A DNA stretch of 64,000 bases from Sphaerisporangium perillae (GTDB lineage: Bacteria; Actinomycetota; Actinomycetes; Streptosporangiales; Streptosporangiaceae): assembly GCF_023276435.1 (NCBI RefSeq), contig NZ_JALLPO010000044.1, positions 1-64,000 on the forward strand, given 5' to 3'. Below are positions 26,856 to 35,678 of the stretch, in pieces (within the stretch, counting starts at the first letter, position 1; each line of letters starts with the position of its first letter). The notes below the pieces were generated by a model, which was given only the letters and a program-made list of their open reading frames with translations, was not told where the DNA came from and searched no databases. Made by a program: the position numbers and the translations under genes.

Positions 26856-27659
26856 TCAGGACTTGTGGCCGACGCCGCCGTACAGCCATCTGGTGGCGGG
26901 TGGGGCGGGGTCGGCGGGGTCGGGGTGCCAGGTGTCGATGGTGACGAGGCCGGGGTCGACGAGGGGGAAGCGGTCGAAGAAGCGGGCGACTTCGGCGTGC
27001 TCGCGGAAGTAGATCGGGGTGGGGGTGGAGGCGTAGACGTTCTCGATCTTCTCGACCGCCTCGGTGGAGTGGCCGTCGCGGGTGACGTGGGTGGCGGTGA
27101 TGTGGCTGCCGGGCGGCAAGGCGTCGTGCAGCGCGTTCATGACGCCGGCCTGCTCGTCCATCGTGAGGAAGTGGATCATGGCGATGAGCAGGACTCCGAC
27201 CGGGGCGTCGAAGTCGATCAGTTCGACGGTGTCGGGGTGGCCGAGGACCTCCTCCGGGTGCCGCATGTCCGCGCCGGCCACCCGGGTGTTGCCGTCGGTG
27301 GCGAGCAGCGCGCGGCCGTGGGCGAGCACGATCGGGTCGCGGTCGACGTACACCACGCGCGCGCCCGGGATGATCGACTGGGCGATCTCGTGGGTGTTGC
27401 CGGCGGTCGGCAGGCCGGAGCCGATGTCGATGAACTGGCGGATTCCCTGCCGGGCCATGTAGCGCACGGCGCGGCGCAGGAAGGCGCGGTTCTCCTGGGC
27501 GAGCAGCCGGATCTCCGGCATGGCCTGCTCCACCTGGTCCACCGCCGCCCGGTCGACCGCGTAGTTGTCCTTGCCTCCGAGGTAGTAGTCGTACATCCGG
27601 GCGACGCTCGGCCGGGTCGTGTCGATGTCCGCGGGAATGGACGGGTCCAGTTCCGCCAT
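26856..27659 (-). CDS. DUF574-family SAM-dependent methyltransferase
   Basis: The 267-residue protein starts MAELDPSIPADIDTTRPSVA, with the RMYDYYLGGKDNYAVDR motif diagnostic of this actinobacterial family. The SAM-binding loop FIDIGSGLPTAGNTHE is near residue 75 and VVYVDRDPIVLAHG follows. Family members are abundant in actinobacteria and their substrates are unknown. The start at ATG 27659 has GGAGG upstream; the frame open to 27833 lacks support. It is the right-hand neighbour of AGTTWD cassette 3, transcribed toward it. Confidence 0.9.
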   Translation of the reverse strand: MAELDPSIPADIDTTRPSVARMYDYYLGGKDNYAVDRAAVDQVEQAMPEIRLLAQENRAFLRRAVRYMARQGIRQFIDIGSGLPTAGNTHEIAQSIIPGARVVYVDRDPIVLAHGRALLATDGNTRVAGADMRHPEEVLGHPDTVELIDFDAPVGVLLIAMIHFLTMDEQAGVMNALHDALPPGSHITATHVTRDGHSTEAVEKIENVYASTPTPIYFREHAEVARFFDRFPLVDPGLVTIDTWHPDPADPAPPATRWLYGGVGHKS

Positions 27660-27969
27660 GGGGGCCTCCGTCGGTGATCGTGCGGAGGCCGATGGGCGCG
27701 TGACGAGGCGAGCGCACCCATGCCGCAGGCATCCGCGTCGTGAATAGGTCGGTTCGTACTCTAGAACCTGCCTGATCTTGACGGAGCCCGTTCGGTGGCA
27801 CGGCCCCCTCATGAGGGCGGGTTTCTTCCGCATGTGCCTTCGTGAACGCGGTCGCCCTCCCTCGCATCCCCTTCATGAACGTCGGCTCATTCCCTTTGGG
27901 GGTTTTCTTGACGCACGGCCGCAGGGCGTCGGACCGGTGAACCGGGCACGGGCGACGGAAGATCGGAAC
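27660..27969. other. Divergent intergenic region, no gene seen
   Basis: This 310-base space between the methyltransferase and hydrolase genes must hold both promoters. A short inverted repeat GGTTC-N8-GAACC lies at 27751-27768. TAGAGT on the - strand (27758-27763) could be a -10 box for the methyltransferase. No convincing reading frame or RNA gene is visible. Confidence 0.4.
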
Positions 27970-29553
27970 ATGCGTGAAGTGAGGCTCGTCGCGGCGGGGA
28001 TCGTGGCCGTGACCATGATCATGTCACTCCAGTGCCCGCCCGTGCCCGCCCAGGCGGGCGCCTCCGCGCAGAGCGGCCCGGTACGGCGGGCGTCCGTCTC
28101 GGAGGACGACCAGGCGTGCCAGGCGGGGGCGAGTTGTGGGGCTCTGCGGGTTCCGCTGGATTGGGATGATCCAGCGGCCGGCACCACGACGGTGGGCTAC
28201 ATGCTCGTGCACCGGCGCGACCGGTCCCGTCCCGCGGAGGGGACGATCGTGCCGAACCCCGGCGGACCAGGCGTCCCGGTCATCGGCCGCCGGAACTACG
28301 CGAGGGACTACAGCGCCCTGCTCGACACCCACGACCTGCTGCTGGTCGACCCCAGGGGTGTCGGCAGGTCGAGTCCGCTGACGTGCCGCTCCGCAGGGTG
28401 GGCCGACCTCACGGGCACGCGGGGGAGGGCCGTCGCGGCGGCCGCCGCGTGCGGCCGGGAGATCGGCGCGAGGCGCCGGTTCTACACCACGGCCGCCGCC
28501 GCGGACGACATCGACGCCGTCCGCGCGCACCTCGGCATCGGCCGCCTCGACCTGCTCGGCCAGTCCTACGGCACCTACCTCATGACGGTCTACGCCCGGC
28601 GGCACCCGCGCCACGTCCGCTCGATCGTCCTGTCCGCCGCCTACCCGCTCGACTTCGACACGCTGGGCCGGCCGACCGCCCGGGCCATGCGCAGGTCGGT
28701 GCGGCTGCTCTGCCACCGCTCGTACGGGGAGTGCGACGGGACGGAGGTGCTGGAGGATCTCGCAGTCATGGCCCGGCGGCTGGACCGCAGGCCGATCCGG
28801 TACGCGGGCGGCGCCGTCCTGGACGAGACCGCGCTGGCGAGCACCGTGTACAAGCTCGCCTCCGGCCACGTGGACCTGTTCGGCGGGCTGCCCGAGGCGC
28901 TGCGCGCGGCGGTCGACGGGGATCCGGGACCGCTGGTGGAGCTGGCCGAGCGGGTGCGGCCCCTCAGCGGGCTTTCCGCGGGGCTCTCCGCGGGACGCGC
29001 GGGAGTCTCCGCGAGCGACGTCACCGGGGTCTCCGGGAGGGGCGCCGCCTCCAGCATGCCGATGTTCGTCACGGTGGTGTGCAACGATTATCCGACCCTG
29101 TGGAACCGTCGCGCCTCGGTCCCGCGTCGGTTCGCGCAGTACGACGCGCGCGTGGCGCGGCTGGATCCCCACGACTACCGGCCCTTCAGCCCGAGCGCCT
29201 GGCTGGACGGGGTCGTCGACCTCGGGGATCTCTGCATCGGCTGGCCGGACCACCGGGCTCCGGTGCGGCAAGGCTCCGGTCGCATGCCCGATGTCCCGGT
29301 GCTCGTCCTGTCCGGTGAGCTGGACACCAGCACCCCGACCGAGGAGGGAGTCCAGGCCGCCGCGCAGTTCCGCGACGCGGAGGTCGTCGAGATGCCGAGC
29401 ACCGGCCACGTCGCCGAGAAGGACGGCAGGGCCAAGGCCTGCGCGATCCACCTGGAGACCCAGTTCATCCGCCGATGGCACCTCACCGACACCAGATGCC
29501 TGCGCCGGATCCCTCCGGTCGAGGTCGGGCCGCCGGATCGTCCCATGCCCTGA
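27970..29553 (+). CDS. Secreted alpha/beta-hydrolase, tripeptidyl-aminopeptidase-like (S33/TAP)
   Basis: The 527-residue exported enzyme has an N-terminal signal peptide (MREVRLVAAGIVAVTMIMSL, cleavage near PAQAGA). Its alpha/beta-hydrolase fold carries the nucleophile elbow GQSYG near residue 200, the acid in SGELDTS near residue 453 and the His in STGHV near residue 480. The C-terminal TAP-like domain is typical of Streptomyces tripeptidyl aminopeptidases. The start at ATG 27970 fits the signal peptide and GGAAG upstream; the frame open to 27778 would bury the signal. A small in-frame GLSAG-type repeat lies near residue 338. Confidence 0.86.
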   Translation: MREVRLVAAGIVAVTMIMSLQCPPVPAQAGASAQSGPVRRASVSEDDQACQAGASCGALRVPLDWDDPAAGTTTVGYMLVHRRDRSRPAEGTIVPNPGGPGVPVIGRRNYARDYSALLDTHDLLLVDPRGVGRSSPLTCRSAGWADLTGTRGRAVAAAAACGREIGARRRFYTTAAAADDIDAVRAHLGIGRLDLLGQSYGTYLMTVYARRHPRHVRSIVLSAAYPLDFDTLGRPTARAMRRSVRLLCHRSYGECDGTEVLEDLAVMARRLDRRPIRYAGGAVLDETALASTVYKLASGHVDLFGGLPEALRAAVDGDPGPLVELAERVRPLSGLSAGLSAGRAGVSASDVTGVSGRGAASSMPMFVTVVCNDYPTLWNRRASVPRRFAQYDARVARLDPHDYRPFSPSAWLDGVVDLGDLCIGWPDHRAPVRQGSGRMPDVPVLVLSGELDTSTPTEEGVQAAAQFRDAEVVEMPSTGHVAEKDGRAKACAIHLETQFIRRWHLTDTRCLRRIPPVEVGPPDRPMP

Positions 29554-29607
29554 CCCGGCAGATGACGCAGCGCGGCGCCCCGCACACTACGGATCTACTT
29601 TGTAAAG

Positions 29608-29639
29608 GACGGGTCCCGTGGACGTCCACGGGACCCGTC
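29608..29639. terminator. 32-base perfect palindrome, probable ileS terminator
   Basis: GACGGGTCCCGTGGAC is followed directly by its reverse complement, giving 16-base arms. It lies between the convergent hydrolase and ileS ends, 11 bases past the ileS stop. On the ileS side it is followed by CCTTT, so it fits a rho-independent terminator for ileS and may serve both directions. Confidence 0.65.
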
Positions 29640-29649
29640 GGGCGCTGGT

Positions 29650-32600
29650 TCAGCCTCCGGCGCGGGCCAGGTGGAAGGTGAGGCCGAGGTCGGGGTCGTG
29701 GTGGGTGGGAAGGTCGGCGGGCGGGGTGCCCTCGGCCATGCTCACCGCGAGGACCTCGTCGGCGACCTTGCCGCCGTCCGCGCGCAGGGCCTCGGCCAGA
29801 TCGCCCGAGGCGGTCCACCACAGGGAGATCCGGTCGGTGATCGAAAGGCCCGTGGACTTGCGGGCGTCCTGGACCAGGCGGATCACCTCGCGGACGAGGC
29901 CGGCGCGCATCAGCTCCGGGGTGACGGTGAGGTCCAGGGCCACGGTCTCGCCGGTGCCCGAGCCGACCGCGCCGGTCTCCACCGCCCAGCCGGCGCGCGG
30001 CTGCTCGGTGATGATCACGTCGTCCGGCCCGAGGGCGACCTCCGCGCCGTCCACGACCACCGTCGCCGTCTCGCCGGCGCGGATGCGCGCGGCCAGCTCG
30101 GCGGGGTCGGCCGCGGTGACGGCCGCGGCGACGTCCTTGGTGCCGCTGCCGAACCGCTTGCCGAGCGAGCGGAAGTTCGGCTTGACGGTGAAGGACACCA
30201 GGTCGGCGGAGAACGCCGACAGGTCCTCCAGCGCCTGCACGTTCAGCTCGTCGGCGATCAGCTCGCGCAGCGAGCCGGGCAGGCCCGCCCAGCGGGGGGC
30301 GCCGATGAGGGCGCGGCCGAGCGGCTGGCGGGTCTTGACGCCGCTTCCGGCGCGCGCCGACCTGCCGAGCTCCACCAGGCGGCGGACCAGGGCCATCTGC
30401 TCCGACAGGCCCGGGTCGAGCAGTTCCTCCTTGACCTCCGGCCAGGTGGCCAGGTGCACCGACGCGGGCGCGTCGGGGGCGCGCAGCACGTCCCACAGGT
30501 AGTCGGTGAGGAACGGCACGAGCGGCGCCATGAGCCGGGTCACGGTCTCCAGGCACTCGTACAGCGTGGCGAACGCCGAGGCGTCGCCGGACCAGAACCG
30601 GCGGCGCGACCTGCGGACGTACCAGTTGGACAGATCGTCCAGGAACTCGGTCAGCCGCCGCCCGGTGCGGGTGGTGTCGAACGTCTCCAGCGCCTCGGTG
30701 ACCTCGGCGACGGTGCGGTTGAGCTCCGCCAGCGCCCAGCGGTCGATCAGCGGCCGGTCGGCGTACGCGGGGGCCTCGGCGAGCCGGGACGGCGACCAGG
30801 ACTCGGCGCCCGCGTAGAGGGTGAAGAAGGAGGTCGTGTTCCAGTAGGTCAGCAGGACCTTGCGGACGATCTCCTCGAGCGAGGCGTGGCCGACCCGGCG
30901 CGGCGACCACGGCGAGCCGGAGGTCGCCATGAACCAGCGCAGCGCGTCGGCGCCGTGCTGTTCCATCAGCGGGATGGGCTGCAGGACGTTGCCGAGGTGC
31001 TTGCTCATCTTGCGGCCGTCCTCGGCGAGGATCAGGCCGAGGCACAGCACGTTCTCATAGGACGACCTGTCGAACACCAGGGTGCCGACGGCCATCATCG
31101 AGTAGAACCAGCCGCGCGTCTGGTCGAGCGCCTCGCAGATGAACTGGCCCGGGTAGGAGCGTTCGAAGGCCTCCTTGTTGACGTGCGGGGCCCCCCACTG
31201 GGCGAACGGCATGGCGCCGGAGTCGTACCAGGCGTCGATGACGTCCGGGACGCGGCGGGCCTCGGCGCCGCACGTCGGGCAGGGGAAGGTGACGTCGTCG
31301 ACGAACGGCCGGTGCGGGTCGAGCGCCGACAGGTCACTGCCGGCGTGCGCGCCGAGCTCCTTGAGCGAGCCGACGCAGGTCACATGGGACTCGTCGGCGG
31401 TGCACACCCACAGCGGCAGCGGCGTGCCCCAGTAACGCGACCGGGACAGCGCCCAGTCGACGTTGTTGCGGAGCCACTCGCCGTAGCGGCCCTCCTTGAT
31501 CGTCGCCGGGAACCAGTTGGTCCGCTCGTTCTCGGCGAGCAGCCGGTCCTTGACGCGGGTGGTGCGGATGTACCAGGAGGGGAGCGCGTAGTACAGCAGC
31601 GGCGTGTGGCAGCGCCAGCAGTGCGGGTAGGCGTGCTCGAAGTGGCTGCCGCGCAGCAGCAGGCCGCGGGCCCGCAGGTCCTCGGTGAGGCCCTCGTCGG
31701 CGTCCTTGAAGAACCGCCCGCCGACCTGGGGCACGTCGGGCAGGAACCGGCCGTCCGGCCCGATCGGGTTGACCACGGGCAGGCCGTACCGCTTGCAGGT
31801 CGCCAGGTCGTCGGCGCCGAACGCCGGAGACTGGTGGACCAGGCCGGTGCCGTCCTCGACGGTGACGTAGTCGGCCAGCACCACGTAGTGGGCGCCGGGG
31901 ATGTCGACGAGCTCGAACGGCCGGGAGTAGGTCGTGTGCTCCAGCTCGGCGCCGGGGAACCGCTCGCCGGCCGTCCAGCCCTCGCCGAGGGCGCTTTCGA
32001 ACAGCGGCTCGGCGACGATCACCGGGCGCTCGCCGTCCTTGGCGGCGACCACGTAGGTCACGTCGGGGTGGACGGCGACGGCCGTGTTGGACACGAGGGT
32101 CCACGGCGTGGTCGTCCAGATCAGCAGGTCGGCGCCCTCGAAGCGCCCGGAGGTCACCGGCATCCGCACGTAGACCGACGGGCTGGAGACGTTCTCGTAC
32201 CCGCCGGGCTGGCCCAGCTCGTGGTCGGACAGGCCGGTGCCGCAGCGCGGGCAGTACGGGGTGATGCGGAAGTCGCGGAACAGCAGGTCCTTTTCCCAGA
32301 TGACCTTCAGCGACCACCAGACGGCCTCGACGTAGGAGGGGTCCATCGTGCGGTAGGCCTGGGACATGTCGACCCAGTAGCCCATGCGCTCGGTCATCTC
32401 CTCGAAGGCGTCCACATGGCGCCACACCGACTCGCGGCAGCGCTGGTTGAACTCGGCGATGCCGTACGCCTCGATCTCGGGCTTGCCCGAAAGGCCGAGC
32501 TCCTTCTCGACGGCCACCTCCACGGGCAGGCCGTGGCAGTCCCATCCGGCCCTGCGCGGCACGTTGAAGCCGCGCATGGACTTGTAGCGGGGGAAGACGT

Positions 32601-32808
32601 CCTTGAAGACGCGGGCCTCGACGTGGTGGACGCCCGGCATGCCGTTGGCGGTGGGCGGGCCCTCGTAGAACACCCAGGACGGGCCGCCGGCGTTCTGTTC
32701 GAGCGAGCGCTCGAAGACCTTGCCGTCACGCCAGCGGTCGAGCACCTCCGCCTCGAGGGCGGGCAGGTCGACCTGCGCGGGAAGCGAGCGGAAGAAGGGT
32801 GCGGACAT
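29650..32808 (-). CDS. ileS: Isoleucyl-tRNA synthetase
   Basis: Cytoplasmic class I synthetase that charges tRNA-Ile. The 1052-residue protein has the HIGH-type motif in GPPTANGMPGVHHVEA near residue 55, GWDCHGLPVE, the CP1 editing domain in the middle, and DGRKMSKHLGN carrying the KMSKS motif near residue 600. The C-terminal anticodon-binding domain has the long form typical of the eukaryote-like IleRS group. The start was set at ATG 32808 (MSAPFFRSLP) with GGAGG upstream; the longer frame to 33153 is the T-box leader read through. Regulation is by the T-box at about 32820-33090. Confidence 0.95.
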   Translation of the reverse strand: MSAPFFRSLPAQVDLPALEAEVLDRWRDGKVFERSLEQNAGGPSWVFYEGPPTANGMPGVHHVEARVFKDVFPRYKSMRGFNVPRRAGWDCHGLPVEVAVEKELGLSGKPEIEAYGIAEFNQRCRESVWRHVDAFEEMTERMGYWVDMSQAYRTMDPSYVEAVWWSLKVIWEKDLLFRDFRITPYCPRCGTGLSDHELGQPGGYENVSSPSVYVRMPVTSGRFEGADLLIWTTTPWTLVSNTAVAVHPDVTYVVAAKDGERPVIVAEPLFESALGEGWTAGERFPGAELEHTTYSRPFELVDIPGAHYVVLADYVTVEDGTGLVHQSPAFGADDLATCKRYGLPVVNPIGPDGRFLPDVPQVGGRFFKDADEGLTEDLRARGLLLRGSHFEHAYPHCWRCHTPLLYYALPSWYIRTTRVKDRLLAENERTNWFPATIKEGRYGEWLRNNVDWALSRSRYWGTPLPLWVCTADESHVTCVGSLKELGAHAGSDLSALDPHRPFVDDVTFPCPTCGAEARRVPDVIDAWYDSGAMPFAQWGAPHVNKEAFERSYPGQFICEALDQTRGWFYSMMAVGTLVFDRSSYENVLCLGLILAEDGRKMSKHLGNVLQPIPLMEQHGADALRWFMATSGSPWSPRRVGHASLEEIVRKVLLTYWNTTSFFTLYAGAESWSPSRLAEAPAYADRPLIDRWALAELNRTVAEVTEALETFDTTRTGRRLTEFLDDLSNWYVRRSRRRFWSGDASAFATLYECLETVTRLMAPLVPFLTDYLWDVLRAPDAPASVHLATWPEVKEELLDPGLSEQMALVRRLVELGRSARAGSGVKTRQPLGRALIGAPRWAGLPGSLRELIADELNVQALEDLSAFSADLVSFTVKPNFRSLGKRFGSGTKDVAAAVTAADPAELAARIRAGETATVVVDGAEVALGPDDVIITEQPRAGWAVETGAVGSGTGETVALDLTVTPELMRAGLVREVIRLVQDARKSTGLSITDRISLWWTASGDLAEALRADGGKVADEVLAVSMAEGTPPADLPTHHDPDLGLTFHLARAGG

Positions 32809-32819
32809 CGTAGGGCGGA

Positions 32820-33090
32820 CCTCCACGCGAGCGTTTCTCCATGGCGTGGAGGGACGAGGCCAGGGCCCCGCGGTACCACCCTCCTTGACCTCATTCGCAG
32901 AATTTCCCGAAATGAGGCCCACTCTTGTCACCGCTGCCGGTTCTACTGAGCCGCGCGACCCTCGGACAAGGGGTGCGGCCGTTCCTCCGGCGGCTCCGGG
33001 GTGATCTTCCCTCCGGGTCTCGCCCCGGGCTCGCACCGTCCCCGGGTCGCTCGTGCGAGGGGGCTCGGAGGTACTCGTCCCCATCAACGC
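32820..33090 (-). promoter_or_regulatory. T-box riboswitch controlling ileS (translational type)
   Basis: On the - strand the leader holds the T-box core GGTGGTACCGCGG (complement of 32868-32880), which pairs with the uncharged tRNA acceptor end. Upstream is a GC-rich stem I region containing an ATC triplet (complement of 33003-33005), a good isoleucine specifier. Just before ileS, CTCCACGC and GCGTGGAG (complement of 32821-32828 and 32844-32851) can form a hairpin that hides the GGAGG ribosome binding site (32820-32824). No U-tract terminator is present, so the switch should act on translation, as known for actinobacterial ileS T-boxes. Confidence 0.88.
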
Positions 33091-33139
33091 CTTGCAAACT
33101 GAAACGATATCCCACGATGGGGAGAGGACCGACACATTT

Positions 33140-33409
33140 ATGAGGCAGGCCATCAGGGTGCGCCCGGGCGCCGCGCGCGAAGCCGTCGGCGGAGCCTACG
33201 GCGATGAGGCGATCGTGGTGAAGGTCAACGCCCGCGCGGTGGACGGGAGGGCCACCGAGGCCGCGCTGCGCGCCGTGGCGGAGGCCTTCGGCGTGCGCCG
33301 GGGGGACGTACGGCTCGTCACCGGCGCGACAAGCAGGGACAAGGTCGTGGAGATAACCGGTAACGAGCAGGAATTGACCGAAAGGGCTGCGGCGTTACGG
33401 ATGGCGTAA
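33140..33409 (+). CDS. DUF167 (UPF0235/YggU) family protein
   Basis: The 89-residue protein begins MRQAIRVRPGAAREAVGGAY and contains the conserved VKVNARAVDGRATEAALRAV and ATSRDKVVEI segments of the family, whose role is unknown. The start is ATG 33140, on the opposite strand to the ileS leader. The frame open from 33053 runs through the T-box region and was discarded. The small size is normal for the family. Confidence 0.85.
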   Translation: MRQAIRVRPGAAREAVGGAYGDEAIVVKVNARAVDGRATEAALRAVAEAFGVRRGDVRLVTGATSRDKVVEITGNEQELTERAAALRMA

Positions 33410-33495
33410 ACGGTCGGCGCGTCGTTTGTTCTTCGGATATGGCCGACCTATGCTTCCCGCACTGCTCATCAGGTCGGATCGGCGAGGAGGCCTAC

Positions 33496-33906
33496 ATGGC
33501 CGGTATGACGCGGGCGGCGAAGACCGCCACGGAGACGAGTGGCGACGCCGGTTGGACCGAGGAGGAACTCTCCGGGGTCCGCGGCCGCCTCCAGGGCGAG
33601 ATCGAGGAACTGAACGCGGAGGTGGCGCGGGCGGAGTCCCAGATCGCCTCGGGCGACATCAGCGACAGCGCCGGTGACGACCAGGCCGACGCGGGGGCCA
33701 AGACCTATGAGCGGGAACGCGAGATCGCCCTTACCCTGAATGCGCGAGACCTGGTCGCGCAGAACGAGCGGGCGATCGCCCGCATCGACGCAGGAACATA
33801 TGGAGTGTGCGAATCGTGCCACAAGCCGATCGGCAAGGAACGCCTGCAGGCGTTCCCGAGGGCGACGCTGTGCGTGTCGTGCAAGCAGCGGGAGGAGCGC
33901 CGCTGA
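33496..33906 (+). CDS. DksA/TraR-type C4 zinc-finger protein
   Basis: The 136-residue protein has an N-terminal coiled coil with acidic Asp residues (GDISDSAGDDQADAG) and a C-terminal four-cysteine finger CESC...CVSC near residues 104-130. Family members bind RNA polymerase through its secondary channel. GAGGAGG precedes ATG 33496. It is a conserved neighbour of lspA in actinobacteria, and its stop overlaps the inferred lspA CTG start. Confidence 0.88.
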   Translation: MAGMTRAAKTATETSGDAGWTEEELSGVRGRLQGEIEELNAEVARAESQIASGDISDSAGDDQADAGAKTYEREREIALTLNARDLVAQNERAIARIDAGTYGVCESCHKPIGKERLQAFPRATLCVSCKQREERR

Positions 33907-34517
33907 ACACCTCGCCGGACCCCGGGGGCGAGCCCGCCGGCGAGCGGACGCCGTCGCGGCCCCGACGGATCGGTGCCCTCGCGGTGCTGGCGGTGGTCGT
34001 CTACGCGCTCGACCTCGCAACCAAGACCGTCGTGGTGAACGTGCTGGAGGGCAGGGAGCCGGTCCGCGTGATCGGCGACTTGCTGCAGCTACGGGTGATC
34101 CGCAACTCCGGCGCGGCGTTCAGCATCGGCACCGGCATGACGATCGTCTTCACCATCATCGCCGCCGGAGTGGTCATCGCGATCCTGCGCACGGCACGGC
34201 AGCTGCGCAGCTTCCCGTGGGCGATCACTCTGGGCCTGCTGCTCGGCGGCGCGATCGGCAACCTCACCGACCGGATCTTCCGCTACCCGGCGCCGTTCCA
34301 GGGGCACGTCGTCGACTGGATCGAGGTCTTCCCGATCACCCACTTCCCGGTGTTCAACGTCGCCGACTCGGCGATCGTGTGCGGCGGCATCCTCGCGGTC
34401 TTCCTCGCCTGGCGGGGCTACCAGATCGACGGGTCGCGCGCCGGTGACGAGCGGCAGGACGGCGATGCCGCCCGGCAGGACCAGGCGCAGGGACAGGAAG
34501 GGGAGTCCCGTGGCTGA
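33903..34517 (+). CDS. lspA: Prolipoprotein signal peptidase LspA, probable CTG start
   Basis: Aspartyl membrane protease that removes lipoprotein signal peptides after lipidation. It has four membrane segments, NSGAAFSIG, the first catalytic Asp in GNLTDRI and the second in FNVADSAIV. An AAGEQ-like hydrophilic tail ([16 protein letters not shown]) extends past the last helix. No ATG, GTG or TTG lies near the expected start. GGGAGGAG (33890-33897) is ideally placed for CTG 33903, which overlaps the previous stop as CTGA and gives 204 residues. The nearest conventional starts (GTG 33807, 33870 and 33876) lie inside the upstream gene. Confidence 0.88.
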   Translation: MNTSPDPGGEPAGERTPSRPRRIGALAVLAVVVYALDLATKTVVVNVLEGREPVRVIGDLLQLRVIRNSGAAFSIGTGMTIVFTIIAAGVVIAILRTARQLRSFPWAITLGLLLGGAIGNLTDRIFRYPAPFQGHVVDWIEVFPITHFPVFNVADSAIVCGGILAVFLAWRGYQIDGSRAGDERQDGDAARQDQAQGQEGESRG

Positions 34518-35439
34518 GCAGCGCAGCCTGCCGGTTCCCGACGGCCTGGAGGGAGAGCGCCTGGACGCCGCGCTGGCGCGGCTGTTCGGCTTCTCCCGCA
34601 CACGCGCGGCCGAGCTGATCTCCGCCGGCGACGTCCTGCTCGACGGGACGACCCCCGCGAAGTCCGACCGGGTGCACGCCGGCGCGTGGCTCGACGTCAT
34701 GATCCCTCCGCCGCCCAGCCTTCCGGTGGCCGTGGCCGAGCCCGTCCCGGGCATGCGCGTCCTGTACGAGGACGACGACATCGTCGTGATCGACAAGCCG
34801 ATCGGCGTGGCGGCGCACCCCACCGTGGGATGGACCGGCCCCACCGTTCTCGGCGGCCTGCTCGGCGCCGGTCACCGCGTGGCCACCAGCGGCGCGGCCG
34901 AGCGCCAGGGCATCGTCCACCGCCTGGACGCCAACACCACCGGCGTCATGGTCGTGGCCAAGAGCGAGGTGGCCTACTCACGGCTCAAGCGCGCCTTCAA
35001 GGAGCGCACGGTCGAAAAGCACTACCACGCGCTCGTCCAGGGCCATCCCGACCCGCTGCGCGGCACCGTGGACGCCCCCATCGACCGGCACCCGTCCGGT
35101 GACGGCCGGTTCGCCGTGGTGGCGGGTGGCAAGGAGTCGATCACCCACTACGACACGATCGAGGCGTTCCGGGCGGCGTCGCTGCTCGACATCAAGCTGG
35201 AGACCGGCCGCACCCACCAGATCCGCGTCCACATGGCGGCCACACGGCACCCCTGCGTGGGTGACCTCGCCTACGGCGCCGATCCCACGCTCGCGGCCCG
35301 GCTGGGCGTCACCCGCCAGTGGCTGCACGCCGTCTCGCTGGCGTTCGAGCACCCGACGGGCGGCGAACTGGTCACGTTCACCAGCGACTACCCCGACGAC
35401 CTGGCCCGCTCCCTGGACACCGTCCGCGCCGAGTCCTGA
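34510..35439 (+). CDS. rluD: Ribosomal large-subunit pseudouridine synthase, RluD family
   Basis: RNA-modifying enzyme with an N-terminal S4 RNA-binding domain (about 15-75) and a catalytic domain. The catalytic Asp is in [12 protein letters not shown] near residue 140, and [14 protein letters not shown] is near residue 236. The 309-residue length is normal. The GTG start at 34510 overlaps the lspA end by eight bases and has AGGGGAG upstream. RluD-type activity on helix 69 is likely from the family but not proven. The stop codon lies in the first unit of a tandem array. Confidence 0.92.
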   Translation: MAEQRSLPVPDGLEGERLDAALARLFGFSRTRAAELISAGDVLLDGTTPAKSDRVHAGAWLDVMIPPPPSLPVAVAEPVPGMRVLYEDDDIVVIDKPIGVAAHPTVGWTGPTVLGGLLGAGHRVATSGAAERQGIVHRLDANTTGVMVVAKSEVAYSRLKRAFKERTVEKHYHALVQGHPDPLRGTVDAPIDRHPSGDGRFAVVAGGKESITHYDTIEAFRAASLLDIKLETGRTHQIRVHMAATRHPCVGDLAYGADPTLAARLGVTRQWLHAVSLAFEHPTGGELVTFTSDYPDDLARSLDTVRAES

Positions 35440-35560
35440 CCCGGGTCCCGCCGTCCGCGCCGAGTCCTGACCCGGGTCCCGCCCGCGGCCCACCGTCCGC
35501 GCCGGGTCCTGCCCGCGGCCCACCGTCCGCGCCGAGTCCTGACCCGGGTCCCGCCGCGGC
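35421..35560 (+). repeat. Tandem repeat spanning the rluD stop codon
   Basis: The unit CGTCCGCGCCGAGTCCTGA, followed by CCCGGGTCCCGC, starts at 35421 and 35452 with a 31-base period. It recurs with changes at 35494 and 35524. The first unit contains the last codons of rluD and its TGA; the rest fill the space before the convergent kinase gene. Confidence 0.75.
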
Positions 35561-35678
35561 CCGGCTTCCTTCCGGCGGATGGTGTTCGTGGTCCGGCGCC
35601 GCGACGGCGGGAAGGGGCTACGGCGAAGCCGGCGCCGTCGTACGTCGCGCGACCTGGTGAACGTTCCCGGACATCGCG

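Noticed and set aside
29671-32949. 1092-residue + strand frame across ileS
   Set aside because: It is the antisense shadow of ileS with Gly/Arg/Val-rich composition and no motifs; ileS on the - strand is certain.
32809-33153. N-terminal extension of ileS to 33153
   Set aside because: The extra 115 codons read through the T-box leader; MSAPFFRSLP at 32808 is the natural start.
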